Shown piece by piece: positions 17,317 through 26,011 of a stretch of DNA of 64,000 nt. Source of the DNA: Methanomassiliicoccaceae archaeon UBA328 (GTDB taxonomy: Archaea; Thermoplasmatota; Thermoplasmata; Methanomassiliicoccales; Methanomethylophilaceae); the NCBI GenBank assembly GCA_002506905.1, contig DAYM01000010.1, forward strand, positions 42,242-106,241, given 5' to 3'. The position numbers were made by a program, and so were the translations under genes. A model generated the notes under the pieces. That model was not told the origin of the DNA. It worked only from the letters and a program-made list of their open reading frames with translations, and did not search any database. Each line of letters opens with the position of its first letter. The stretch's first letter is position 1.

Positions 17317-17874
17317 ATGAAATCAAGCGACAAAAAGACAGCCATCCTCGATGCCACGATTGCCCTCTTGAAAAAGAGCGACGACATTGACAGTGTCACC
17401 GTCAGGGACATAGTCAAAGCTGCGGATGCGAACCTTTCCACGGTAAATTACTACTTCGGAACAAAGGACGATCTTATGATGGAGGCAGTATCGAAGATAA
17501 TGGAAGAAGTATCACTGACAACGATCAACGGCGGCGATGATGCATCGACCCCCAGAGAAAGACTGGAATCCTTCATAATGACCATGAGCAACATCGTTGT
17601 CGAGTATGAGAAATACACCAGATCCATAATTCCCAAAGTGTTGCTGAAAGACAACATCACCCTGCCGGACACTATAATGCCGATGGTCAGGGAATGCCTT
17701 CCGGACAAGAACGAGATGTACTGCAGGACGATAGCCTACGAACTCATCGTCTTCCTGCAGGTTGCATTCTACCGCTCTGAGGAATTTCGGCAGTACTGCG
17801 GATACAGGCTCGAAAACGAAGATGACAGAAAACAGCTACTCTCGCTCCAACTGGACCTTCTTCTGAGAGAGTGA
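17317..17874 (+). CDS. TetR/AcrR-family transcriptional regulator
   Basis: From ATG 17317 the protein has 185 residues. The N-terminal helix-turn-helix is clear: KTAILDATIALL, SVTVRDIVKAADANLSTVNYYFGTKDDLMMEAV, with the recognition helix ending in the family's YYF-x-TKDDL. The rest is a helical ligand-binding domain of typical size. The in-frame GTG at 17302 lies inside the operator and is unlikely as start. The radical SAM gene follows after 4 nt, so the regulator probably controls itself and that gene. Confidence 0.9.
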   Translation: MKSSDKKTAILDATIALLKKSDDIDSVTVRDIVKAADANLSTVNYYFGTKDDLMMEAVSKIMEEVSLTTINGGDDASTPRERLESFIMTMSNIVVEYEKYTRSIIPKVLLKDNITLPDTIMPMVRECLPDKNEMYCRTIAYELIVFLQVAFYRSEEFRQYCGYRLENEDDRKQLLSLQLDLLLRE

Positions 17875-17878
17875 TATC

Positions 17879-18964
17879 ATGGACGACTGCGAACTGACAG
17901 AATATCTGTGCGACCGCTCGAACTCTCTGACATCCGATTTCCTGAGGATATGCCTTCACGATCCGCGCTAAGCACTCTTCATAACAAGATTCGCCAGAAC
18001 GGTGAAGAAGGACAACAGGATACGTTCGGACCTTGAGATGAACGGCCTTCATGTTCCCGTTTTCCTCATCTCCAGCATTACGACCTCTTGCAACCTGTTC
18101 TGCAAAGGATGTTATGCAAGATCGGAACATATCTGCGGCACCGCGATAAGACCCGAAATGTCCTTGGAAGATTGGAATTCTGTATTCGATCAGGCCGAAG
18201 AACTTGGAATACCTTTTAACATCCTGGCTGGCGGAGAACCTATGATGCGGTACGATGTGATAGAGAAAGCAGCCGAGCACAGGAACACCGTATTCCCCAT
18301 ATTCACCAACGGTACCGTCCTGGATGACAGATATATTGATATGTTCTATAACAACAGAAATCTTATCCCTATCTTCAGTCTCGAGGGAGACAGGGAACAT
18401 ACCGATGACAGGAGAGGAGCGGGAACCTACGATACCGTCATCCGCGGAATGAAGGCCATGAAAGAGAAAGGACTGCTTTACGGGGTATCTCTGACCGTGA
18501 CCAAAGAGAATCAGGAAGAATTACTGTCCGAAGATTATCTGTCGGAGATCGAAAGCTACGGTTGCAAAGCTGTGTTCCTTATCGAATTCGTAGCGACCGA
18601 CTGTAAAATGTCATACCTTGCTCCCGACAGCATCTCCAGAGGGTCCTTCGACAAAGATCTGGCCAGAGCAAGGAAAACACATGGAAATATGATGATCATG
18701 TCCTTCCCCGGTGACGAAAGGAAGATGGGCGGATGTATAGGGGCCGGAAGAGGATTCTTCCGTATCAACCCTTACGGAGATGCGGAAGCGTGTCCGGCAT
18801 CCCCGCATTCCGATACGAATGTCATGAAAAAAGGGCTGGAAGGTGCGCTCAGGTCCAGATTGTTCAGGGAAATAAGGTCTGACAGACTGCTCTCAGAAGA
18901 ACATGACGGAGGATGTTCTCTTTTAAAAAATGAGGACAGAGTACTGAAGATCCTCGAAGAATGA
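17879..18964 (+). pseudogene. Radical SAM/SPASM-like gene interrupted by in-frame TAA
   Basis: ATG 17879 starts 30 codons (MDDCELTEYLCDRSNS...) ending in TAA at 17969-17971. The same frame continues with ALFITRFARTVKKDNRIRSD and then the radical SAM core. The residues on both sides of the TAA look like the usual N-terminal helices of these proteins. The core has CNLFCKGC for the SAM cluster, GGEP, and C-terminal Cys residues (GGCIG, EACPA, GGCSLL) suggesting an auxiliary cluster. A shortened product could start at GTG 18002 (320 residues) and keep the core intact. The substrate is unknown. It lies 4 nt after the TetR gene and is probably under its control. Confidence 0.7.
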
Positions 18965-18992
18965 CCGCCGATCATCGTCCTAAGAATGGGCT

Positions 18993-19015
18993 CGGCACGG
19001 TTTCATGCCGTGCCG
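18993..19015 (+). terminator. Hairpin after the radical SAM gene
   Basis: CGGCACGG (18993-19000) pairs perfectly with CCGTGCCG (19008-19015) across a 7-nt loop. It lies 29 nt past the stop; no T run follows directly, but T-rich stretches occur near 19069 and 19091. Confidence 0.5.
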
Positions 19016-19236
19016 GACCTCGGAATATGCAGGTAATTGCCTTTGGACCTGGGAGCACATCCTCTTTTTACAATCCAGAAAATCCTCATTTTTGCGTATT
19101 TTTCAGCCAGAAAATCCGCACAAAATGTATGCTGGACAGAGTGTTCGCTGTTCGCCGCAGCCTTCGCTGACGAACTGAGGCCCGAAAGGCCGGACGATAT
19201 CGATCGGACGGATATATCGAAGGATCGATCCTGACT

Positions 19237-21438
19237 TCAGGCGGCTATCTCCCTGACATCGCAGCCGACCTCTTTCATCATATCGCGGGTCTCCGCGTCG
19301 CAGGTGAAGAATATCGTCTGCTGCCCTTCCGAGAACTCGGCCAGCGCCCTGCATGCATTCATCTTCCTTTCGGAATCGAACATCTGCAGGACATCGTCCA
19401 GAAGTATCGGCAGCGTCTCGTCCTTGGACATCTCCTTCGCAATTGCCAATTTTATCGACAGATAGACCTGATCTCCGAGACCGGTGCTCCACTGTCCTTC
19501 GGCCTTTCCTTCTGTTCCGGATACCGCCTTGACCTCGTTGGAACGCATGTCCATCTCGAGACCGTACCTTCCGCAGGCCATCGTTCTCAGAAGCGAATCC
19601 GCCGTCGTTATGACGCCGGGCTGTACTTCCGAATAGATCGAATCGCATGCCTCGTCGATCATCGTTCCCGCAAGGGAGAGCACTGCCCATCTCTTCACAT
19701 TGCCGAACAGGTCCGTCCTGAGCAGATGCCTCATGTCCAGAAGGTCTTCCATCGTCGAATCGTTGAAGATGTACTTCAGCTGCCTGTCGATGTCTCCGAT
19801 CTTCCTGTTGACCTCTGTGAGCTTTTCCTGGGGGTCCTCTTCGGCCTCTGCTTCGGGTACGGCCTCGGTCTCCGAATATCCCGATGAGGAGATGCTCTTC
19901 TCCAAGACATCGATCCTTTCGCAGACCCTGTCATACTCCTTCTTCTCTTCCGCTAGCTGAAGGAATTTCTCCTCTCCGCCGTAATCGGCAAGGAACATTC
20001 TGAGATTTGCGGCCGCCTCGCGTTCGGCGGAGACCGCCTGTGCCCTTGATACGGACGCCGCTTTCAGCATACGGGCGTTGGAAAGGAGCTTGTGAAGAAG
20101 TTCCGTGTCCGCAACGAACGATACGCGGTCAATGCCGGTATTTTTGGCAACTGCTTCCAATTCCGCATCCAGCTCATTGTATTTCCGTGCCATGTCATTG
20201 GCCTGTTTCAGCCAATATTGGGATTGGCCGTTATCCGTCTGGACCTGAACGGGTGCGGGGGCGGGAGCATTCTTTCCCTTCATCTTAACGGAGATGATTA
20301 CACAGACCGCCAGCACCGCAACGCCGGCAAGGATGATCAGCGGATTGACGGCGACCCCGATACCGAGACAGACGATCATTGCGAGTGCACCGATACCCAA
20401 TAGCAGCGGGGACAGCTTGTCCTTCTGTTTCGGCTGGGTGTAGGTCGTGGTATGGCCTCTCTCTGCGGATGCGTTGCGGCGGAACTCGTCCTCCGTCGAC
20501 CTGAACGCCTTGTAGGAATCGATCTTTCCGTAAAGGTCCTCTATCGTCCTTTCGTTATCGAGCAGCACCTTCGGTTCTATTCCGCCGGTGGATCCGGAAA
20601 GTTCCTTCTCCGCCCTCAGTGCGGAATCCTTTGCTTCGGTCCTCTGCTCCAAAGCGCTCTTGAGGGATGTGTAATTCATGACGTCCCCTTCCTTGACCGC
20701 GGCGGACGGGGCCAGCTCTTCCTTTCTTTTTTTGAGTTGATTCAAATTATCGACATTCTCTTTCTGAGACTGCCTGAGTTTGACCGCTGCGGCGTTATCG
20801 CTGTTCCTGGCGACCTGTTCTTTCAGCCTCTCGGCCTCTTTTGCCAACCCTTCCTTCTCTTCGACCAGATTGGCGTACATGCTTTCCGCCTGGGCGTGGT
20901 CGTTGATATCGCTGTCGTTCTCCTCGATCTCCCTGTTCAGTTTGGATACAACTGTAGACGAAGACTTCCTGTCGGCGCTCATGAGCTTCTTGGATTCCGA
21001 TTCTATGTCGGAGATCACTTCGGGAAGTCCTTCCCCGCCGGGCACCGTCAGGAAACGGCTCTTGATATCTCCCGATGAGATGACCTTGGAATCCCTGAGG
21101 TCTTCAGGCGACATGGCGAACAGCGATCTGTACAGCGTCGGCTCCATGGGTACTGTATCCGAAGGCATCCTTCCGGGCTGGACCTTCTTCCCGTCGCGCA
21201 CGATGGTGAACCTGTCGCCGTTATCCATCTCGACGTCCAGTTCCCCGCGGTCGGAGTTCCTGTATTCGGGATAGTGCTTCCTCTGATTGTCCGGGAACAG
21301 AGTGCTTCTGATGAATTCCATCAGAGAGGTCTTTCCCGTCTCGTTCTTACCGTAAATTACCGTCATCGGCCTGTCGAAGGACATCTCCCTGTCCTTCACC
21401 CCGCCGAACGATCCTATTCTGAGGGAGCGGACCTTCAT
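19237..21438 (-). CDS. Rad50/SbcC-like ATPase with membrane segment, YhaN type
   Basis: A 733-residue SMC-type ATPase. Walker A GKNETGKT lies at residues 30-37; the C-terminal signature WSTGLGDQVYLSIKLAIAKEM and Walker B LPILLDDVLQMFD complete the head. Between them are coiled-coil arms (about 150-330 and 400-560) separated by two hydrophobic helices (about 340-385). Mid-arm membrane helices instead of a zinc hook are a feature of YhaN-type proteins. It overlaps the upstream nuclease gene by ATGA, so the two products are likely a complex that processes DNA ends, possibly at the membrane. Confidence 0.8.
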   Translation of the reverse strand: MKVRSLRIGSFGGVKDREMSFDRPMTVIYGKNETGKTSLMEFIRSTLFPDNQRKHYPEYRNSDRGELDVEMDNGDRFTIVRDGKKVQPGRMPSDTVPMEPTLYRSLFAMSPEDLRDSKVISSGDIKSRFLTVPGGEGLPEVISDIESESKKLMSADRKSSSTVVSKLNREIEENDSDINDHAQAESMYANLVEEKEGLAKEAERLKEQVARNSDNAAAVKLRQSQKENVDNLNQLKKRKEELAPSAAVKEGDVMNYTSLKSALEQRTEAKDSALRAEKELSGSTGGIEPKVLLDNERTIEDLYGKIDSYKAFRSTEDEFRRNASAERGHTTTYTQPKQKDKLSPLLLGIGALAMIVCLGIGVAVNPLIILAGVAVLAVCVIISVKMKGKNAPAPAPVQVQTDNGQSQYWLKQANDMARKYNELDAELEAVAKNTGIDRVSFVADTELLHKLLSNARMLKAASVSRAQAVSAEREAAANLRMFLADYGGEEKFLQLAEEKKEYDRVCERIDVLEKSISSSGYSETEAVPEAEAEEDPQEKLTEVNRKIGDIDRQLKYIFNDSTMEDLLDMRHLLRTDLFGNVKRWAVLSLAGTMIDEACDSIYSEVQPGVITTADSLLRTMACGRYGLEMDMRSNEVKAVSGTEGKAEGQWSTGLGDQVYLSIKLAIAKEMSKDETLPILLDDVLQMFDSERKMNACRALAEFSEGQQTIFFTCDAETRDMMKEVGCDVREIAA

Positions 21439-22625
21439 CTTACCGCCCCCGCCAGCCTGTCGATGATAAGGACCTCCGCGTCGCGGACAAGTCCTCTCAG
21501 TTCATCGTCGGTCAGCCATTCGAGCATGTATCTGATGCTCTCGGACTGTTTTGTCTTGCAGATGGTGTCGATGATCTCTTCCCTTCCCATCCCCAGGATC
21601 CTGTCGGATGAACGGATGACGTTGGCGGACATGTCGCTGCCCGCGGACATCTTCTCCCTGTCCATCGGAGGATACGTATTGAGGGTGACGTCGGTTATCT
21701 TGCACCCGGACATCTTCTCTATCTGCCCCATTATGTCTCCCGTATCGGAACGGAGAGGGGCGTCCAACACCCCTTTGCCCGTGAATGTGAGCGAGACCAT
21801 CGATCTCGTACCCGCTTTGGAGACCACGTCCCCGATCATCGAATTGATGTCCTTTCCCGTGATGTCACAGGATACTTCCTTCCATACGATCTCCTGTGTT
21901 GCGAAAAATTTGGCCTCTGTGACGCGATCGTCGGTCACGGTGACCATATATGCGCCCTTCTCCCCGATCTCCTTCCTGCTGCGTCCCTGGATGTTTCCCG
22001 GGTAGATCACGTACGGATCGGCCGATACTTCGGTCCTTTTGTGAATATGTCCGAGCGCCCAGTAGTCGATCCCTTTGTTGACCATGTCCGAAAGGCTGCA
22101 GGGTCCGTACTCCGTGTCCGGAGCGACCTTGTCCAACGAACAATGGAGAACGGCGATCGAGAACATTCCCTGCCTTCCGGCGATGCCTATCGTGGGATTC
22201 TCGGAAGAATGCCTCTCGGGGAAGCTCTTCCCTACGATCTCAACCGGCCCTCCTGCAGTCTGAAGGATGATGCTCTCGGGTTCCGATCCGAAGACGTGGA
22301 CGTTCTCCGGATACGGAATGCTCTCGGTCCAGCTCATCACATGGTCATGGTTTCCCAAACAGATGTACACCGGGATCTTGACCTTCTCCAGTTCCTTGGC
22401 GAACCTGAGACGCGTGGCAGGGGTCTCGGTGGTCTCGTCGAAGATATCTCCGGATATGACCATGAAGTCCGTGTTCGTGATCACGGCGCGGTCGATTATC
22501 CTGGAGAACGACTCGAATACGGATTCCCTCAGTTTCTTGCCTAGCTCGGGATCCCTTCCTGCGATACCGTACGACCGGCTCCCGAGATGCAGGTCTGCAC
22601 AGTGGATGAACTTGAAAGTTGACAC
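21435..22625 (-). CDS. Mre11/SbcD-like DNA exonuclease, YhaO type
   Basis: A calcineurin-fold phosphoesterase of 396 residues with all motifs in order: HCADLHLG (8-15), SGDIFD, LGNHDH, and the late ALGHIHK. These coordinate two metal ions in Mre11/SbcD nucleases. The C-terminal 150 residues differ from archaeal Mre11 and fit the YhaO subfamily, as expected from the YhaN-like partner that follows. The start is a GTG at 22625 with a TATA box 27 nt upstream, which implies a leaderless message. Confidence 0.85.
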   Translation of the reverse strand: MSTFKFIHCADLHLGSRSYGIAGRDPELGKKLRESVFESFSRIIDRAVITNTDFMVISGDIFDETTETPATRLRFAKELEKVKIPVYICLGNHDHVMSWTESIPYPENVHVFGSEPESIILQTAGGPVEIVGKSFPERHSSENPTIGIAGRQGMFSIAVLHCSLDKVAPDTEYGPCSLSDMVNKGIDYWALGHIHKRTEVSADPYVIYPGNIQGRSRKEIGEKGAYMVTVTDDRVTEAKFFATQEIVWKEVSCDITGKDINSMIGDVVSKAGTRSMVSLTFTGKGVLDAPLRSDTGDIMGQIEKMSGCKITDVTLNTYPPMDREKMSAGSDMSANVIRSSDRILGMGREEIIDTICKTKQSESIRYMLEWLTDDELRGLVRDAEVLIIDRLAGAVR

Positions 22626-22646
22626 AGTTCAAGGTAAACATCCTAC

Positions 22647-22658
22647 CAATATAAACCA
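22647..22658 (-). promoter_or_regulatory. TATA box of the YhaO/YhaN-like operon
   Basis: GGTTTATATTGG on the minus strand is centred 27 nt before the GTG start codon, the spacing of a leaderless archaeal transcript. Confidence 0.5.
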
Positions 22659-22670
22659 TCCAAGGGGGTG

Positions 22671-22752
22671 GCCGAAAATGACCGAATCTGAAACAGTCAT
22701 TAGGAAAAAAACCGTGATTTATGTCATTTCGGCGGATATGATTTTATCCGCC
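22671..22752 (+). promoter_or_regulatory. Inverted repeats and hairpin upstream of the cobyric acid synthase gene
   Basis: GCCGAAAATGAC (22671-22682) and GTCATTTCGGC (22723-22733) are near-perfect inverted arms. The second arm runs into a perfect hairpin, GGCGGATA (22731-22738) / TATCCGCC (22745-22752). The hairpin ends 33 nt before the start codon. The two structures share bases and would compete. Confidence 0.4.
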
Positions 22753-22785
22753 GAGACCATTACATCCTACCAAGGAGCAAGCAGG

Positions 22786-24606
22786 ATGGAGCTAATCGCC
22801 AAGAAGGTCAGGGAAGAGATAGACAGAGGATGGATCGGACCGAACAAGGAGTGTCCATATCATCCCAGCCATTTTACGGGACAGGACTGCACATTCTGCT
22901 ACTGTCCGTTCTACCCCTGCAACGATCCCGACCTCGGAGAGAATATCGTCGGGAAACGCGGCAAAGACATTTGGAACTGCACCTACTGCCTTTTCATCCA
23001 CAGGCCCGAAGTGGGAAAGTTCGTAATGTCCGAGATCAAAAGGCAGAACATAACCGATCCCCGGGATCCGCGCATCAAAGAGATCCTTCCCGTTGCGAAA
23101 GAGAAGTTCTTCCGTCCAGGAAAGGCCGTGATGATACTCGGTGCCACATCAGATGCTGGAAAATCCATCACTACCGCGGCCATATGCCGCATACTCCACA
23201 ACAGGGGATATCTGGTCAGCCCTTTCAAATCACAGAACATGAGCCTTAACTCCAAGGTCACCAGGGAAGGTGCGGAGATAGCCATGATACAGGTCCTTCA
23301 GGCAAGGGCCGCGGGTCTGAAGAATCCGGACAGCCACATGAATCCGATCCTTCTGAAACCCAGAGGCGATACCATGTCGCAGGTCATGGTCGAAGGGAAG
23401 CCCTTCGCCGACTACGATGTCAAAGGATACTACGAGGAATTCGTCCCGGGACCCGGACAGGATATCGTCCGCAGGAACGTGGACTTCCTGAAGAAACGTT
23501 ACGATTACGTCGTTATGGAAGGCGCCGGCTCGCCTGCGGAGATCAACATCTACGACAAGGATATCGCCAACATGCGCGCGGCGGAGATCGCCGACGCGGT
23601 CTGCCTTCTGGTCGTCAATGTGGAATGGGGCGGAGCGTTCGCCTATGCGTTGGGAACGGTGAAACTCATTCCCGAGAAGGACAGGAAGAGGATCAAAGGA
23701 ATAATACTCAACAACGTCCGCGGAAACATCGACAATCTGAAAGAGGGAGCAAAGGAACTGGAAAAGATAGCTGGGATTCCCGTCATCGGGATAATACCCC
23801 ATGCGGACCTGTTCCTTCCTTCGGAGGATTCCGAATCGTTCAGGGACAAAGGTTCCGTAGGGAACGGAAAGATGGTGATCTCGGTGATCAAATTCCCAAG
23901 GATCGCAAACTTCACCGATCTGGACCCTCTGATGCTGGAAGACACCACTATCAGATACGTTGAGGACCCGAAACAGCTGGAAGGCTCGGATGCCATCATT
24001 CTGCCGGGTACCAAGAATACCATAGACGATCTGAAATGGATGATGAGGACGGGCATCGGCGATGCGATCAAGAAGATGAAAGGCAAGGTGCCGATCCTCG
24101 GAATATGCGGAGGATACCAGATGATGGGCAGAGTACTGAAGGATCCCAACGGTCTGGAGGGAAGGAAGCCCGGAGACACTCCCGGATTGGGAATTTTCGA
24201 TAACACCTCCGAATGGGATGTGTACAGGAAGAAGGTCGTCCAGGACGAGGGAATAATGATCAAGACCGGAGAACCGGTGACGGGATACGAGATACACATG
24301 GGAATGACCGATGTGAAGGAGAAACCCCTTTTCAGGATCCAGAAGCATTTCATGCCGGACGAGGACGAAGGTTCCGTCAGAGAGGACGAGATGCTGTTCG
24401 GAACATACCTGCACGGATGTTTCGACAAACCCGCTTTCAGGAAATATTTCCTTTCGTTCATAAAACATGACGGAAAACCGGTGAAACTGGAAGACGTGAA
24501 GGACTACGACGATATCCTGGAAGACAACATCGTAAAGATGACCGAGACCTTTGAATCGGGATTCGATATGAAGAAGCTCTTAGAGATACTGGGGGCGAAA
24601 GAATGA
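22786..24606 (+). CDS. cbiP: Cobyric acid synthase with N-terminal Cys-rich domain
   Basis: A 606-residue fusion. Residues 1-85 are a small Cys-rich domain with seven cysteines (C23, C35, C38, C40, C45, C65, C68), of the kind found beside cobalamin enzymes and likely to bind metal. From about residue 105 it is CbiP/CobQ: P-loop GATSDAGKS, the PFKSQNMSLNS signature, EGAGSPAEIN, and a C-terminal glutaminase with LGICGGYQMMG (Cys nucleophile) and YLHGCFD (His). The enzyme amidates side chains of adenosylcobyrinic acid diamide. The start is ATG 22786 with AAGGAG 8 nt upstream. The next gene overlaps by ATGA. Confidence 0.9.
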   Translation: MELIAKKVREEIDRGWIGPNKECPYHPSHFTGQDCTFCYCPFYPCNDPDLGENIVGKRGKDIWNCTYCLFIHRPEVGKFVMSEIKRQNITDPRDPRIKEILPVAKEKFFRPGKAVMILGATSDAGKSITTAAICRILHNRGYLVSPFKSQNMSLNSKVTREGAEIAMIQVLQARAAGLKNPDSHMNPILLKPRGDTMSQVMVEGKPFADYDVKGYYEEFVPGPGQDIVRRNVDFLKKRYDYVVMEGAGSPAEINIYDKDIANMRAAEIADAVCLLVVNVEWGGAFAYALGTVKLIPEKDRKRIKGIILNNVRGNIDNLKEGAKELEKIAGIPVIGIIPHADLFLPSEDSESFRDKGSVGNGKMVISVIKFPRIANFTDLDPLMLEDTTIRYVEDPKQLEGSDAIILPGTKNTIDDLKWMMRTGIGDAIKKMKGKVPILGICGGYQMMGRVLKDPNGLEGRKPGDTPGLGIFDNTSEWDVYRKKVVQDEGIMIKTGEPVTGYEIHMGMTDVKEKPLFRIQKHFMPDEDEGSVREDEMLFGTYLHGCFDKPAFRKYFLSFIKHDGKPVKLEDVKDYDDILEDNIVKMTETFESGFDMKKLLEILGAKE

Positions 24607-25436
24607 GAATACTCTTCCTCGGAACCTCGTCCGGTGCCGGCAAGACCACGTTGGATGCGCTGTACTGCAGATATCTCGGCAGGAAAGGCATCAAAGCGGC
24701 GCCGTTCAAAGCGTCCAACCTTTCCCTGAACTCCTACGTCACGAAGTCCGGAGGGGAAATAGGGATGGGGCAGGCGTTCCAGGCATGGGCCTGCGGGATC
24801 GAACCCACCGTGGACATGAACCCGGTGCTGCTGAAACCGTCCGGGAACGGAGCGATACAGCTGGTCCTCAGAGGCGAACCCTTCATGGACATAACCAAGG
24901 ACGAACCCATGGACAGGGACATGGTCATGGAGAAGGTCACCGAATCCTACGACAGACTGACCGAGGAATACGAAGCGGTCGTATGCGAAGGATCCGGTTC
25001 TCCGGCAGAGCTCAATCTTCAGGACAGGGACCTTGCAAACCTCGGAATGCTCAAAGAACTTTCCGTACCTGCGATACTCGTCGGAGATATCGAAAGGGGA
25101 GGCGTATTCGCCGCACTGTACGGCACATGGCTGCTCATCCCAGAAGAACAGAGACCTCTGATGAAAGGATTCATAATCAACAGGTTCAGAGGGGACGGCT
25201 CGATACTCAAAGACGGCATCGAGACCATAGAAAAACTTACCGGAATGAAATGCCTGGGCGTCATGCCGTATCTCAATCTGAAATTCCCCGAAGAGGATTC
25301 GATGTCCGATAAGGAAGGGAAACTTGAAGGCAGCGATACCAGGGAAGCGTTCATGAACAACCTGGACGAACTTCTGGACGAGGCCATTAGGGACGGTCTC
25401 GACCTTGACGGTATCGACAGGATCGCAAGCGAATGA
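24603..25436 (+). CDS. Glutaminase-less cobyric acid synthase paralog
   Basis: A 277-residue protein that matches only the N-terminal ATPase half of CbiP: P-loop GTSSGAGKT, PFKASNLSLNS, CEGSGSPAELNLQDRDLAN, and VGDIERGGVFAALYGT. The frame stops by TGA where the amidotransferase domain would begin, after an acidic helical tail. The motifs are intact and there is no debris of a glutaminase downstream, so this looks like a deliberate short form and not a truncation. It could use ammonia, borrow the neighbour's glutaminase, or activate another carboxylate. It overlaps cbiP by 4 nt. Confidence 0.85.
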   Translation: MRILFLGTSSGAGKTTLDALYCRYLGRKGIKAAPFKASNLSLNSYVTKSGGEIGMGQAFQAWACGIEPTVDMNPVLLKPSGNGAIQLVLRGEPFMDITKDEPMDRDMVMEKVTESYDRLTEEYEAVVCEGSGSPAELNLQDRDLANLGMLKELSVPAILVGDIERGGVFAALYGTWLLIPEEQRPLMKGFIINRFRGDGSILKDGIETIEKLTGMKCLGVMPYLNLKFPEEDSMSDKEGKLEGSDTREAFMNNLDELLDEAIRDGLDLDGIDRIASE

Positions 25437-25628
25437 TCATCCGCCGGATGCAACTTTCAAAGCTTTGACCACGGTATTTTCGTTAAATACCGTATCCATG
25501 GGGACCGGGACGCTGTCCACCAGATAAAGATAGGAATCCGGGCGCAGCCCCAGGGACGAGACGGTCTCCTCGATGGTCTTTCCCGCCGCCGCCTCTTCGG
25601 TCCTGCCTGCGATGATGATCGTAGCCAT
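25437..25628 (-). CDS. Ubiquitin-fold small protein with C-terminal GG, ThiS/MoaD/SAMP-like
   Basis: A protein of 63 residues from ATG 25628 (the frame extends to 25679). It has the beta-grasp layout, with VVKALKVASGG at the end. The terminal Gly-Gly is the adenylation and conjugation site of ThiS, MoaD and archaeal SAMPs. The pattern GKTIEETVSSLGL and NENTVVKALKV fits the family. Whether it carries sulfur or modifies proteins cannot be told. It is convergent with the CbiP paralog; the two stop codons abut. Confidence 0.7.
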   Translation of the reverse strand: MATIIIAGRTEEAAAGKTIEETVSSLGLRPDSYLYLVDSVPVPMDTVFNENTVVKALKVASGG

Positions 25629-25681
25629 ATGGTACGGGGAGATGTTCATCGGGATAAAGGATTTTCTGTCGAAAGACAAAG

Positions 25682-25690
25682 CGTTTATAT
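25682..25690 (+). promoter_or_regulatory. TATA box of the zinc-ribbon membrane protein
   Basis: CGTTTATAT is centred 28 nt before ATG 25714, which points to a leaderless message and supports this start over upstream ones. Confidence 0.5.
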
Positions 25691-25713
25691 CCGTGCCGAC
25701 AGTTCAAACCCGT

Positions 25714-26007
25714 ATGTCAATGTCAGCTTCCAAAAGAATGAATGTCCTGATGATATCGGCGATGATATCGATGTTCGGTATGTTCATATCCGTGGTTCTT
25801 ACGGTCCTCGGCATATCCTACGCATGGACAGGCATTATCGTATTCGCCGTACTGATGGTCGTCCTGTTCGTACTGGCAAGGAACACCGGAAAGGTCGAGA
25901 TCAGGGATAATCATCTGTGTCCGATCTGCGGTGCGAAACTGTCCGAGAAGGAAGATTACAAGGTCTGCGACAAGTGCGGATTCACCAAGCCCGATAGGAA
26001 GGAATGA
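25714..26007 (+). CDS. Two-helix membrane protein with C-terminal zinc ribbon
   Basis: A 97-residue protein: two hydrophobic helices (about residues 9-55), then a cytoplasmic zinc ribbon CPICGAKL ... CDKCGF with four cysteines. The TATA position supports ATG 25714. Such proteins are common in archaea and lack a defined role. The secreted protein that follows begins 5 nt after its stop. Confidence 0.75.
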   Translation: MSMSASKRMNVLMISAMISMFGMFISVVLTVLGISYAWTGIIVFAVLMVVLFVLARNTGKVEIRDNHLCPICGAKLSEKEDYKVCDKCGFTKPDRKE

Positions 26008-26011
26008 ATAA

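Noticed and set aside
23230..24468. Minus-strand open frame of 412 codons
   Set aside because: Antisense to cbiP; rich in His, Arg and Asp with no recognisable fold.
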